The notes beneath the pieces are model-generated. The model was not told the DNA's origin, did not search any database, and saw nothing but the letters and a program-made list of their open reading frames with translations. From Actinotignum schaalii (lineage in GTDB: Bacteria; Actinomycetota; Actinomycetes; Actinomycetales; Actinomycetaceae), in the NCBI RefSeq assembly GCF_028864145.1, contig NZ_JARBHJ010000011.1, positions 1 through 52,058 of the forward strand: a stretch of 52,058 nt of DNA, written 5' to 3'. Positions 14,112 to 22,210 of the stretch are shown here, in pieces (the first letter of the stretch is position 1; each line of letters starts with the position of its first letter). The position numbers and the translations under genes were made by a program.

Positions 14112-15564
14112 GAATCGCCCCGGGTGGCCGAAGTACGCCACCGCCCGCAATCCCGCCCGGCCTACCCTCGGCCCGCTCGTTGCAAAGATCGATGAGATCA
14201 TCACCGGCGATAAATTCATGCCGTGGCAGCGATGGGTTACAGATGTGGCCTGGGAGCTTGACCCGGAGCACCCCGGGGAGCTGTATTACACCGAGGGAGA
14301 TATCACCGTGCCGCGGCAGGCCGGGAAATCCAAGCTATTGGAAGCATGGCACCGCGCCGGCGCCGTCATGTTCAATGGGTGGCAGTCGTATATGACCGCG
14401 CAGACCGGCAAAGACGCGGGCAAGCGATGGCGTTCCCTCGTTGATGGGCTTGATCTTGCGAAAGGTAATCGCGGGCTGGATTGGAAAATCTTGCGCGGCA
14501 AAGGGCAGGAAAGCGCGGAATATCTGCCGCAAGGCTCGCGTATAATGCCATTCCCACCAACCGACGACGCCCTGCACGGCGACCACAATAACCTAGTAAG
14601 CATTGATGAGATGTGGGCCTTTTCAATTGATGAGGGCATCGCGTTAGAGACCGCGGCAAAGCCCGGATTCCTGACCGTCCCGCTGATCATGCTCGTTAGG
14701 TGCTCCACTATGGGCACCGCAAATAGCGCTTATATGAATCAAGCGCTCGAGCTAGGACGCCGCGCCGTCAAAGACCCGCAAGCGCGCCGGTTCTATTTTG
14801 AGTGGAGCGCGCCGGATGAGATCGCCGCGGCTGACCCCTACTCTGATGAGGCCCTCGCATTCCACCCGGCTATAGGGCATACGCAAACCGCCCGCCGCAT
14901 TCGAGACCTCGGCCGGGGAATGCCCGTAGGCGAATGGCGCCGCTCATTCCTCAACCTGCTAACACAATCGAAAGAGACGGTTATTGACCTCGCGGCGTTT
15001 GATGCGCGGCGATGGAATTACGACCCGGACACCGCCCCCGCGGAGCGCTATAAACCCGCCGCGCCGAATGATATCGTGATCGCTTTCGATATCGCCCCCG
15101 GTGGCACCTCGGCGACGATCTACGCGGGCTGGCTCGACCCTGCCGGGTTCATGCCGTGCGTGGAGCAGGTAGCAACCGCGCCCGGCACGGAATGGCTTAC
15201 CGGCGCCCTGCGCAACCTCGCGCGCAGGGGATACCGCCGCATCCTCACCGACGATTCCGGCCCTAACCGCACCATTTTGCAAGATCTGCCCGACCTCGAG
15301 ATGCCTATCACCACGCTTTCATTTAAGGAATACGCGACCGCCTGCCAATCCTTGCTAGATCGCATCCGCTCCGGTGAGATCGAGCATGACGGCGCACCCG
15401 CCCTCATCGAAGCCATCGAAAACGCCGCGCTGAAAGACACCTCCTCGGCGCTCTCTTTCGACCCCAAAAAGAGCGCCGGGGCTATCGATGCGCTGCGGGC
15501 GATGGCTATCGCGCAGGACGGCGCCGCCCGTTTCTTGAAAGAATCTCCGTTTGTGCTCGTGTAG
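14101..15564 (+). CDS. terL: Terminase large subunit
   Basis: 487 aa packaging motor and nuclease. Walker A-like PRQAGKS at 71-77, Walker B LVSIDE at 165-170 followed by MWAF, coupling motif region VRCSTMGTANS near 200. The C-terminal RNase H-like nuclease starts at IAFDIAPGGTSATI (first catalytic Asp) with a second acidic site in ILTDDSG. It translocates DNA into the prohead using ATP and cuts at the packaging site. It overlaps terS. Its stop codon lies in the stem of a strong hairpin. Confidence 0.94.
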   Translation: MPNENRPGWPKYATARNPARPTLGPLVAKIDEIITGDKFMPWQRWVTDVAWELDPEHPGELYYTEGDITVPRQAGKSKLLEAWHRAGAVMFNGWQSYMTAQTGKDAGKRWRSLVDGLDLAKGNRGLDWKILRGKGQESAEYLPQGSRIMPFPPTDDALHGDHNNLVSIDEMWAFSIDEGIALETAAKPGFLTVPLIMLVRCSTMGTANSAYMNQALELGRRAVKDPQARRFYFEWSAPDEIAAADPYSDEALAFHPAIGHTQTARRIRDLGRGMPVGEWRRSFLNLLTQSKETVIDLAAFDARRWNYDPDTAPAERYKPAAPNDIVIAFDIAPGGTSATIYAGWLDPAGFMPCVEQVATAPGTEWLTGALRNLARRGYRRILTDDSGPNRTILQDLPDLEMPITTLSFKEYATACQSLLDRIRSGEIEHDGAPALIEAIENAALKDTSSALSFDPKKSAGAIDALRAMAIAQDGAARFLKESPFVLV

Positions 15565-15594
15565 CGTAGCGTTCTATTTTCTAGCGCTACGCTA
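15562..15594. terminator. Hairpin spanning the terL stop codon
   Basis: TAGCGTAGCG - 13-nt loop - CGCTACGCTA, a perfect 10-bp stem whose first three bases are the TAG stop. Located in the 61-bp terL-portal gap. No U-tract follows. May attenuate transcription or protect the mRNA end. Confidence 0.5.
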
Positions 15595-15625
15595 GAAAAC
15601 CACACGCGCGCCCGAAGAAGCGTTC

Positions 15626-16786
15626 ATGATGGTGGCCATGAAGCACACGGCGCTACTCTCAAGGATGGGCATTCTCACCCGCTCCACCACCGAGCCGGAA
15701 ACCACGGCCGGCCCGGTGGTGCCCGCCCGCCCCGCCGCCCCGCTCTACAATGACGCGCGCGGGCTGGTAGCCGTTTATCGCGCTCTGCAAATCCTCGAAA
15801 CCTCAGCCCGGCAGCTCACTATCGATGTGTGGCGCGGTGGCCACCGGCTCGACCGCGCACAGCGGGCTAGCTTCCTCAACCGCCCCGACCTCACTCTGCT
15901 TTCATTCGGTGCTTTCACCGCCGAAACGGTCTCGAGCATGGCGCAGCGCGGTAATGCCTATTGGCTCGTGAAGCGCGCCGGGTATGAAATCGTAGACGTA
16001 ACCATCCTTGACCCGCTGCATGTGGGAGTGGCCGCGAATGAGCGCGGCATCCCGGCGTATTCGTATAAGGGGAAGCCGGTGCCGCTCTCCGATATCCGGC
16101 ACTTGCGCCTGACACACACACCCGGCGAACTGTTAGGGCTGTCGCCCTTGCAGGCGTGCATGGCCACCGTCCAAGGCGCACTAGCAACACAACATTACGC
16201 GGATAACTGGACGACCGCGGGGGGAGTGCCTACCGGCATCCTCACCACCGATCAACCGATCACGGCGCAGCAAGCAAAGGATTATAAGCAACACGCTAAT
16301 AAAACATTGCAATACGAATCCGGCATTGCGGTCATGGGCAACGGCCTGAAATATTCGCCGCTCAAGCTCACCCCCGCGGAGCTGCAATTCATCGAATCGC
16401 GCCGCGAAGATGTGGTACAGGTGGCGCGAATGTTCGGGATTCCGGCACGGCTCATGCTTGCCACCATCGAGGGAGGAGCGCAAACCTACGCGAATCTCGA
16501 GAGCGAAAATCAGCAATTCGTCCGGCAAACCCTCATGACGTATCTCGCGGAGATCGAGGACGCTTTAACTGATCTCGCACCTGCCGGGCAGACGGTGCGC
16601 TTCAACCTTGACGGCTTCCTCCGGCCGGATACTCTCACCCGCTACCAAGCGCACGAAATCGCCCTGCGCGCGGGATTCCTCACCCCCGGCGAAGTGAGAG
16701 AGATCGAGGGGCTAGACCCGCTCGAAGAAACCCCCGCGGTTGTTGAAATTGAAGAAAAGGATTCCGAGAATGTCGAAGCCGAATAA
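15626..16786 (+). CDS. Portal protein (HK97-like, phage_portal)
   Basis: 386 aa. The dodecameric portal is the DNA entry vertex of the head. Family features: AVYRALQILETSARQLTIDV in the N-terminal wing, GNAYWLVKRAGYEIVDV near residue 110, DIRHLRLTHTPGELLGLSPL in the middle, and the helix ARMFGIPARLMLATIEGGAQ near 270. Three in-frame ATGs (15626, 15629, 15638) are possible; the first has GAAGAAG upstream. Overlaps the capsid fusion gene by 17 nt. Confidence 0.9.
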   Translation: MMVAMKHTALLSRMGILTRSTTEPETTAGPVVPARPAAPLYNDARGLVAVYRALQILETSARQLTIDVWRGGHRLDRAQRASFLNRPDLTLLSFGAFTAETVSSMAQRGNAYWLVKRAGYEIVDVTILDPLHVGVAANERGIPAYSYKGKPVPLSDIRHLRLTHTPGELLGLSPLQACMATVQGALATQHYADNWTTAGGVPTGILTTDQPITAQQAKDYKQHANKTLQYESGIAVMGNGLKYSPLKLTPAELQFIESRREDVVQVARMFGIPARLMLATIEGGAQTYANLESENQQFVRQTLMTYLAEIEDALTDLAPAGQTVRFNLDGFLRPDTLTRYQAHEIALRAGFLTPGEVREIEGLDPLEETPAVVEIEEKDSENVEAE

Positions 16787-18320
16787 TCCGATTACCGGCC
16801 TGCAATACCGCGAAACACCCGCCGCGGCGCCGGAAGTCACCGAGGAACGCACTTTCACCGCTCTTGCCGTGCCCTGGGAAACTGAAACCGAGCTGTGGCC
16901 GGGCATTGCTGAGAAATTCCAGCGCGGCGCACTCACCGGCGAAGCCGTGAAGCTCCGCCTCGAGCACCGCGAAACAATCGGCGTAGTAACTGCGCTCGAG
17001 GATACCGAGGCGGGCCTTATGATCACAGGCCGCATTAGCCATACCCGCGCGGGGGATGATGCTTATACCCTCGCAAAAGACGGCGCGCTCAGTGCCGTGT
17101 CTGTGGGCTTTGAGCCGCAAGAATACGACATTACCGAGCGCGACGAAGACACTTTATACACGCATACCCGCGCGCAATTATTGGAAGTTTCGCTCGTGAG
17201 CTTTCCGGCTTATGAGGACGCAAAAGTTAGTGAAGTAAGAAACCGAAAGGAAACCCCCGCAATGGATACCGAAAATACTGAGGTGGTGGAGCTGCGCGCA
17301 GGTCTCGAAGAGCTGCGCCGCACCCTCGAAACTGTCCGAGACAACACCGCCGGAGGAGCGGCCGCGCCGGCGTGCGTATTCCGCTCAGCCGGCGAATATA
17401 TTAAGGCCGCGGCGAATGGTGACCCGCGCGCCCTCGAGCTACGCGAAGCCACAGAAACCGCCGTACTAGCGGATACCGCGCAGAAGCCGGTATGGGTGAA
17501 TAAAACGCTCCGGCTCATGGAAGCGAAGCAGAAGATTACTAACATCTTCACGCACTCGTACACCTTGCCCGCGGCCGGTATGAGCTATGAGTACCCGGAA
17601 ATTGCCACGAATACGGTTAAGGTCAGTGAACAGGCGAATGAGACGGACGATCTGCCGTTCGGTAAGATCACGCTCGAAACCGCATCGGCTGCGGTCAAGA
17701 CTTACGGCGGCTGGAGCGAAGTCTCTAAGCAGGTGGTGCAGCGTGCAAGCGTGAATTACCTCGATGCCCTGCACCGCGCGCAGGCCATCGCCTACGCGAA
17801 TGAGATCGAGCGCGCAACCCGCATCCTCGTCACCGAAACGATCAAGACCAATCTCACCACGACGCCGGTGGAAGCCGCTACCACCGCGGCCGCACTCACC
17901 GTGAACGGGCTTATTGATCTCTTGCTGGCTCTCACTGATCATTTTGATAATAAAGTGATCTTCCCGCTCGAGGGCATCGCCGTGTCGCCGGACGTATTCG
18001 GGATTCTTGCGAAATTGCCGGAGCAGCGCAAGGCGCTCCAATTCACGCCGGCCCCGGATTCCAAGCAAGGCACCCTATCCGTAACCGCGGCATCTGCGAA
18101 TCTTGCCGGCCTGCCCGTGGTCTCCCTCGGCTCCGGTACCGGCATTTTCGCCGGTTACTCGAGCGCCGCTATTGAGGTGCTGGAATCGCCCGGCGCACCG
18201 CTCCGGCTCAATGACCAAAACATCCGCAACCTCACCGAGCAGTACTCGGTCTACGGTTACGCCGCGCATTCCGCTCCGGCCCCGGCCGCACTCGTGCCGG
18301 TCAAGTTCAAGGCCGCGTAA
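16770..18320 (+). CDS. Prohead protease-major capsid protein fusion
   Basis: 516 aa from the ATG at 16770 (AAAGGA 8 nt upstream; an in-frame TTG at 16740 lies in the portal gene). Residues about 1-165 are a U35/S78-type prohead protease: LRLEHRETIGVV holds the catalytic His and GALSAVSVGFEP the catalytic Ser. After a charged linker/scaffold (about 170-210, ELRAGLEELRRTLETVRDN) comes an HK97-fold capsid protein, with YTLPAAGMSYEYP and GGWSEVSKQVVQRASVNYLD. In most HK97-like phages these are two genes; the fusion saves space and couples protease to shell. Self-cleavage between the parts is expected. Confidence 0.92.
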   Translation: MSKPNNPITGLQYRETPAAAPEVTEERTFTALAVPWETETELWPGIAEKFQRGALTGEAVKLRLEHRETIGVVTALEDTEAGLMITGRISHTRAGDDAYTLAKDGALSAVSVGFEPQEYDITERDEDTLYTHTRAQLLEVSLVSFPAYEDAKVSEVRNRKETPAMDTENTEVVELRAGLEELRRTLETVRDNTAGGAAAPACVFRSAGEYIKAAANGDPRALELREATETAVLADTAQKPVWVNKTLRLMEAKQKITNIFTHSYTLPAAGMSYEYPEIATNTVKVSEQANETDDLPFGKITLETASAAVKTYGGWSEVSKQVVQRASVNYLDALHRAQAIAYANEIERATRILVTETIKTNLTTTPVEAATTAAALTVNGLIDLLLALTDHFDNKVIFPLEGIAVSPDVFGILAKLPEQRKALQFTPAPDSKQGTLSVTAASANLAGLPVVSLGSGTGIFAGYSSAAIEVLESPGAPLRLNDQNIRNLTEQYSVYGYAAHSAPAPAALVPVKFKAA

Positions 18321-18628
18321 TGAGCGCGCTAAGGGAGCGGCTGCGTGAGCATCTGAAGCTACCGGCCGGGAATAACGCGGAGCTAGATGCGCTCCTCGAG
18401 CAAGGCACCGCGCTCGTAGATCAGCTGATCGGCTCGGCTAGCGTGCCGGATGTGATTCGGGAAGCCGCGATCTTGACCGCCGCGCGGGAGCTAGAAACCC
18501 GCGTTAAATCGCCCGGTGGTATTTTCGCGGCATTCGGCGACCAAGACGGCGCTATCCGGCTCGCCCGCGACCCGCTCGGCCCCGTCCGGCCCTTGCTCGC
18601 CCCATATCTGCCGGGAGGATTCGCATGA
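18320..18628 (+). CDS. Head-tail connector protein (gp6-like)
   Basis: 102 aa. Helical start (RERLREHLKLPAGNNAELDA), then DVIREAAILTAARELETRVK and a terminal DPLGPVRPLLAPYLPGGFA, the pattern of phage gp6-like head completion proteins that bind under the portal. Start overlaps the capsid stop (TAATG) and the end overlaps the next gene by 4 nt. Confidence 0.78.
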   Translation: MSALRERLREHLKLPAGNNAELDALLEQGTALVDQLIGSASVPDVIREAAILTAARELETRVKSPGGIFAAFGDQDGAIRLARDPLGPVRPLLAPYLPGGFA

Positions 18629-18999
18629 ATCCACTCAACCGATACGCCGCGCACTTAGTGGATGCCCTCGCAGTAACCGGCTATACAGTGCGCGCTGATC
18701 AGCCCGAGATCATCCACGGAAAGCATATTTTGCTGGAAGCCCCGAGCTATACGCCCGGCGAAACATTCGGCAGCTTGAAAGCCGAATACAAGGCGCTGTG
18801 TATCCTCGAAGCCCGGGACGCCGCCGGCGCGGTAGCCGAAGCGAACGCTCTTGTGTGGGAGGTCTACGCGGCGCTGATCAACAGCGAAGCCGGATACCTC
18901 ACCCGCGCGGGGAGTCTCTACAACCTGCGCGATGGCTCCGGCAATATTTTCGCCGCCCTAGATATCACCATTGAAAACGAAATCACAGAAAGAGACTAA
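18625..18999 (+). CDS. Tail terminator / minor tail protein (putative)
   Basis: 124 aa. Position between the head-tail connector and the tail tube gene, length, and an alpha/beta pattern (LVDALAVTGYTVRADQPEII ... NIFAALDITIENE) agree with tail-completion or terminator proteins that cap the tail tube. No diagnostic motif. Overlaps the upstream gene by ATGA. Confidence 0.6.
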   Translation: MNPLNRYAAHLVDALAVTGYTVRADQPEIIHGKHILLEAPSYTPGETFGSLKAEYKALCILEARDAAGAVAEANALVWEVYAALINSEAGYLTRAGSLYNLRDGSGNIFAALDITIENEITERD

Positions 19000-19001
19000 T
19001 C

Positions 19002-19415
19002 ATGGGTTCGACTCGCATTAAAGGTAATGCCCTGATTCTTGAGATCGACGGGACGGAATACCGCGGCGATCTCACCGAATACCACATTAAGAATGAAGAA
19101 AAAGATAGCGACGTAACCACATTCGAGGACGCCGCGCAGGGTAACACCCGCAAGTACATCCTCGAAGCGGGCTTTGTCCAGTCCACGGCGTCGCAGTCTC
19201 TTTGGCGTAAGCTCTGGGATAACGCCGGCCGGAAGAACGTGCCTTATAAGATCGCCCCGCACGGCAATAAAACCGCTACCGCTGATCAGCCGCATTTTAC
19301 CGGCACGCTCACCCTGCCCGCACCCGGCGAACTCGGCGGGGAAGCCGGCCCCGGCGAATTCACCACTAGCGCTGAATTCGAGCTTGACGGCAAGCCGAAA
19401 CTCGTGACCGCCTAG
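19002..19415 (+). CDS. Major tail (tube) protein
   Basis: 137 aa. Beta-rich: IKGNALILEIDGTEYRGDLT, then NEEKDSDVTTFEDA and LWRKLWDNAGRKNVPYKIAP, with FTGTLTLPAPGELGGEAGPG near the end. This matches the immunoglobulin-like tail tube subunit of siphophages, here at the short end of the size range. It polymerises around the tape measure. It lies 2 nt after the preceding gene. Confidence 0.82.
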   Translation: MGSTRIKGNALILEIDGTEYRGDLTEYHIKNEEKDSDVTTFEDAAQGNTRKYILEAGFVQSTASQSLWRKLWDNAGRKNVPYKIAPHGNKTATADQPHFTGTLTLPAPGELGGEAGPGEFTTSAEFELDGKPKLVTA

Positions 19416-19417
19416 TC

Positions 19418-19858
19418 ATGGAATCAAAGAGTATTGATCTTGATATCCGCTCCGGCCCGATGCGTCTCAAGGTCATGGGGTATCGCGATCTCATGCGCGC
19501 TCTCTCCAAGAGCGGCGCAGACACCGAGGACATGCGCGACCTCGTGCATGATCTCGGTGAGATCGTGGCAAAGGACGCGCGCCGCCGCGCTAAAAATAGC
19601 GCGGTGGCCGCTACCATCCGAGCCGGCCGCGGCAAAACCAAAGCAGTAGTACGCGCCGGCCGGAAGCGCGTACCTTACGCCGGCGTGCAGGAATACGGCA
19701 CCGACGGCCGCGGCCGGTCTTTCAAGAAGCACGGCTACCCCCGCATGAGCTACATGCGCCCCGCACTCAAAGCCACACAACCCCAAGTGTATGACCGGCT
19801 AGTGCGCGGCTTGCGTGATCTCCTCGAGGCGAATCGCCTAGAAGTGAAAGGAAACTAA
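19418..19858 (+). CDS. HK97 gp10-like tail component
   Basis: 146 aa. Contains GYRDLMRALSKSGADTEDMR, then EIVAKDARRRAKN and RVPYAGVQEYGT, with YPRMSYMRPALKATQPQVYD near the end; the pattern V.YA...E.GT...AqPFlrPAl is characteristic of HK97 gp10-like proteins. In other phages this gene precedes the tail tube gene, so the order is slightly unusual. Starts 2 nt after the tail tube stop. Confidence 0.8.
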   Translation: MESKSIDLDIRSGPMRLKVMGYRDLMRALSKSGADTEDMRDLVHDLGEIVAKDARRRAKNSAVAATIRAGRGKTKAVVRAGRKRVPYAGVQEYGTDGRGRSFKKHGYPRMSYMRPALKATQPQVYDRLVRGLRDLLEANRLEVKGN

Positions 19859-19862
19859 CCCT

Positions 19863-20171
19863 ATGGCTATCATCATGGATAATATTACTATCGCTGAATT
19901 CGATCTGATGGAGCGCGCCCTCGGCCGGCCTATCGGCGAAGAATCGGAGGAGTCCGGCAAAGCGGATTATGTGGCCGCTATTACCATCATCGCCGCGCAT
20001 CGCCTGGGTAAAGAGCTTTCCCTCGAGGAAGCCCGCGGCCTATCCATGCCGCAAGCTCAAGCAATCCAGCAAGCCGGAGCCAAAGCCAAAGCAGAAACCC
20101 GCACCCCCGCGGCCGTCGCTGATCTCCTCGAAGCCATCGGCTACACCGAGGAGGGCGAAGCGGGGGAATGA
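19863..20171 (+). CDS. Tail assembly chaperone (G-like)
   Basis: 102 aa, Ala/Glu-rich, between the tail tube region and the tape measure gene, the invariant place of tail assembly chaperones. It ends with G-rich GGGGGAA (20162-20168) immediately before the TGA, and the -1 frame is open across this point into the next small ORF. It would chaperone the tape measure protein during tail assembly. Confidence 0.78.
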   Translation: MAIIMDNITIAEFDLMERALGRPIGEESEESGKADYVAAITIIAAHRLGKELSLEEARGLSMPQAQAIQQAGAKAKAETRTPAAVADLLEAIGYTEEGEAGE

Positions 20172-20326
20172 TGCGCGCCCGCGCAGACAAACGCCTGCGC
20201 GAAATGGCGCAATTCGCATTAGAAGCACACATACCCCCGCGCGATTACTGGGCCTTAACCATCCATGAGCGGGCCGCAATCGTAAGGGAGCAGCGCGCCC
20301 GCGTGAATCGCGCGCGCCGCCGCTAA
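20171..20326 (+). CDS. Tail assembly chaperone T-like ORF, probably expressed by -1 frameshift
   Basis: 51 aa, read directly from the sequence (ATG at 20168 or 20171, TAA at 20324-20326). Basic, with the segment PPRDYWALTIHERAAIVREQ, matching the 'DyW.lt..Er.ai' motif of the downstream half of siphophage chaperone fusions. It is in the -1 frame relative to the G-like gene and overlaps its stop. A slip at G-GGG-GAA would give a G-T fusion of about 154 aa; independent start at the overlapping ATG is also possible. Confidence 0.7.
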   Translation: MRARADKRLREMAQFALEAHIPPRDYWALTIHERAAIVREQRARVNRARRR

Positions 20327-20347
20327 GCAAGAAGAGGAGGGCAGGAA

Positions 20348-22207
20348 ATGGCCGGAAATGTCGTTAATATTAGCGTGCTTGCTAATACCGGGCAGGCGCG
20401 TAAAGAGCTGGAGAAATTCGGTAAAACCACCGGTAGTTTCTCCGGCATCCGCAAAGAAATCGACACGCTCGGTAATTCCCTTTCCTCGATGGCGAAGAAG
20501 ATCGGCGCGCTCGGAGGAGCATGGGCCGCCTATGGAATCAAAGCAGCTAGTGATCTCGAGCAATCCACCGGCACCATTGATGATATTTTCAAAGATCACG
20601 CCGCCACGGTGCATAAGCTCGCTGATGAAGCCGCCACCGCCGTAGGATTGAGCGCGAATTCTTATAATGAGCTGGCCGCTATCATCGCCACACAGTTAAA
20701 AAATGGTGGCACATCCGTGGATGAACTGGCCGGCAAGACTGATAATCTTATCCGGCTGGGTGCTGATCTTGCCGCGGGCTTTGGTGGCTCTACCGCTGAC
20801 GCCGTGAATGCGCTCTCCTCAGCTCTCAAGGGGGAGCGTGACCCTATCGAAAGATACGGCGTGAGCTTGCGTCAGGTGGATATCGATGCGCGCGCCGCGG
20901 CGATGGGATTCCAGAAGCTAGGCGGCAGCTTTGACGCTCAAGCGCAGCAAGCCGCCACGCTCTCGCTGATCATGGACCAAACCGCGGATATGACCGGCAA
21001 ATTCGGCCGCGAAACCGATACCGTGGCGCACCAGACTGAGGTAGCGAAAGCGAATTTTGAGAATCTGAGCGCGGAGCTAGGCGAAAAGCTCCTGCCGTAT
21101 ATCAATCAGCTAGTGACCTGGCTCAATGGGAATCTCTTGCCGGGCTTGAAGAAAGCGAAGCCGTATCTGATTGCTTTGGCGGCGGTGGCCGCGCCTATCA
21201 TGGCCGGAGCCATCGCATTCAAAGTAGCAACTGCGGCGCTGAATGCTTGGAAAGTGGCCGTAGCTCTTGCCACTGCCGCTCAGTGGCTCTGGAATGCCGC
21301 CATGAGCGCTAACCCGCTCACCTGGATTACTCTTGCGATCATTGCACTAGTGGCCGGGATTATCTTGCTCTGGCAGCGCTGCGAGGGATTCCGCAATGCG
21401 GTAGCCGTCATCTGGGAGAACATTAAGAGCGCTATAGATTCGGTGGTGCAATGGTTCACGGTGACCGTGCCGGAGTGGATTAGCAACGCCGTTGAAACCG
21501 TCAAGACATTCTTCTCCGATCTGTGGACGAAAGTTCAAGAGATATGGGACGGGATTAAGGAAACCATCTCAGATGTGATCGAGTGGATTAAGACGGCGCC
21601 GGGGGAAGCAGCAGATCAAGCCGCCGAATGGCTCTCCAACGCATTCCAAACCGCCAAAGAATGGGTTGTCGAAAAGCTCACCGCGCTTAAAGATGGTGCC
21701 GTGGAGAAATTTAACGCGCTCGTGGATTGGGTGAAAGGGTTGCCGGATAAAATCCTCGGCGCCCTCGGCGATCTCGGTTCGCTCTTGTGGGATGCGGGCC
21801 GGGCTATCCTGCAAGGCCTGCTAGATGGCTTGCAAAGCATGTGGGAGGGCGTTAAGGGATTCTTTAGCGGCCTTACCGATTGGATTCCGGACTGGAAAGG
21901 CCCCGCCCCGCGCGATGCGAAGCTCCTCACGGAAAATGGCCGGCTGATCATGCGCGGGTTCCTGCGCGGCCTTGAATCCTCATATGGCTCAGTTCGGCGC
22001 TCTCTGCAAGGCTTTACGGGTGACCTGCCCGGCATGGTGGAAGCAAAAGCCGGCATGAGCTTATCCCTCGAGCCGGCCGGTGCCGGCCCCGTCCCTACCG
22101 GCGTGACCTATATCATCAACGTTTCTGCGCTTGCGCCTAGCGCGGAGATAGGGCAGCGCGTCGTCGCCGCGATCAAAGAATACGAAACCACAGCCGGAAG
22201 GAGGTAA
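20348..22207 (+). CDS. Tape measure protein
   Basis: 619 aa, the longest phage gene. N-terminal helical part (ISVLANTGQARKELEKFGKT), a TP901-like core (LADEAATAVGLSANSYNELA and QLKNGGTSVDELAGKTDNLI), hydrophobic helices around residues 275-350 (e.g. ANPLTWITLAIIALVAGIIL), then Trp-rich helical repeats. At about 1.5 angstrom per residue the tail would be roughly 90 nm. RBS GAGGAGGG upstream. It sets tail length and may assist DNA entry. Confidence 0.93.
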   Translation: MAGNVVNISVLANTGQARKELEKFGKTTGSFSGIRKEIDTLGNSLSSMAKKIGALGGAWAAYGIKAASDLEQSTGTIDDIFKDHAATVHKLADEAATAVGLSANSYNELAAIIATQLKNGGTSVDELAGKTDNLIRLGADLAAGFGGSTADAVNALSSALKGERDPIERYGVSLRQVDIDARAAAMGFQKLGGSFDAQAQQAATLSLIMDQTADMTGKFGRETDTVAHQTEVAKANFENLSAELGEKLLPYINQLVTWLNGNLLPGLKKAKPYLIALAAVAAPIMAGAIAFKVATAALNAWKVAVALATAAQWLWNAAMSANPLTWITLAIIALVAGIILLWQRCEGFRNAVAVIWENIKSAIDSVVQWFTVTVPEWISNAVETVKTFFSDLWTKVQEIWDGIKETISDVIEWIKTAPGEAADQAAEWLSNAFQTAKEWVVEKLTALKDGAVEKFNALVDWVKGLPDKILGALGDLGSLLWDAGRAILQGLLDGLQSMWEGVKGFFSGLTDWIPDWKGPAPRDAKLLTENGRLIMRGFLRGLESSYGSVRRSLQGFTGDLPGMVEAKAGMSLSLEPAGAGPVPTGVTYIINVSALAPSAEIGQRVVAAIKEYETTAGRR

Positions 22208-22210
22208 CCC

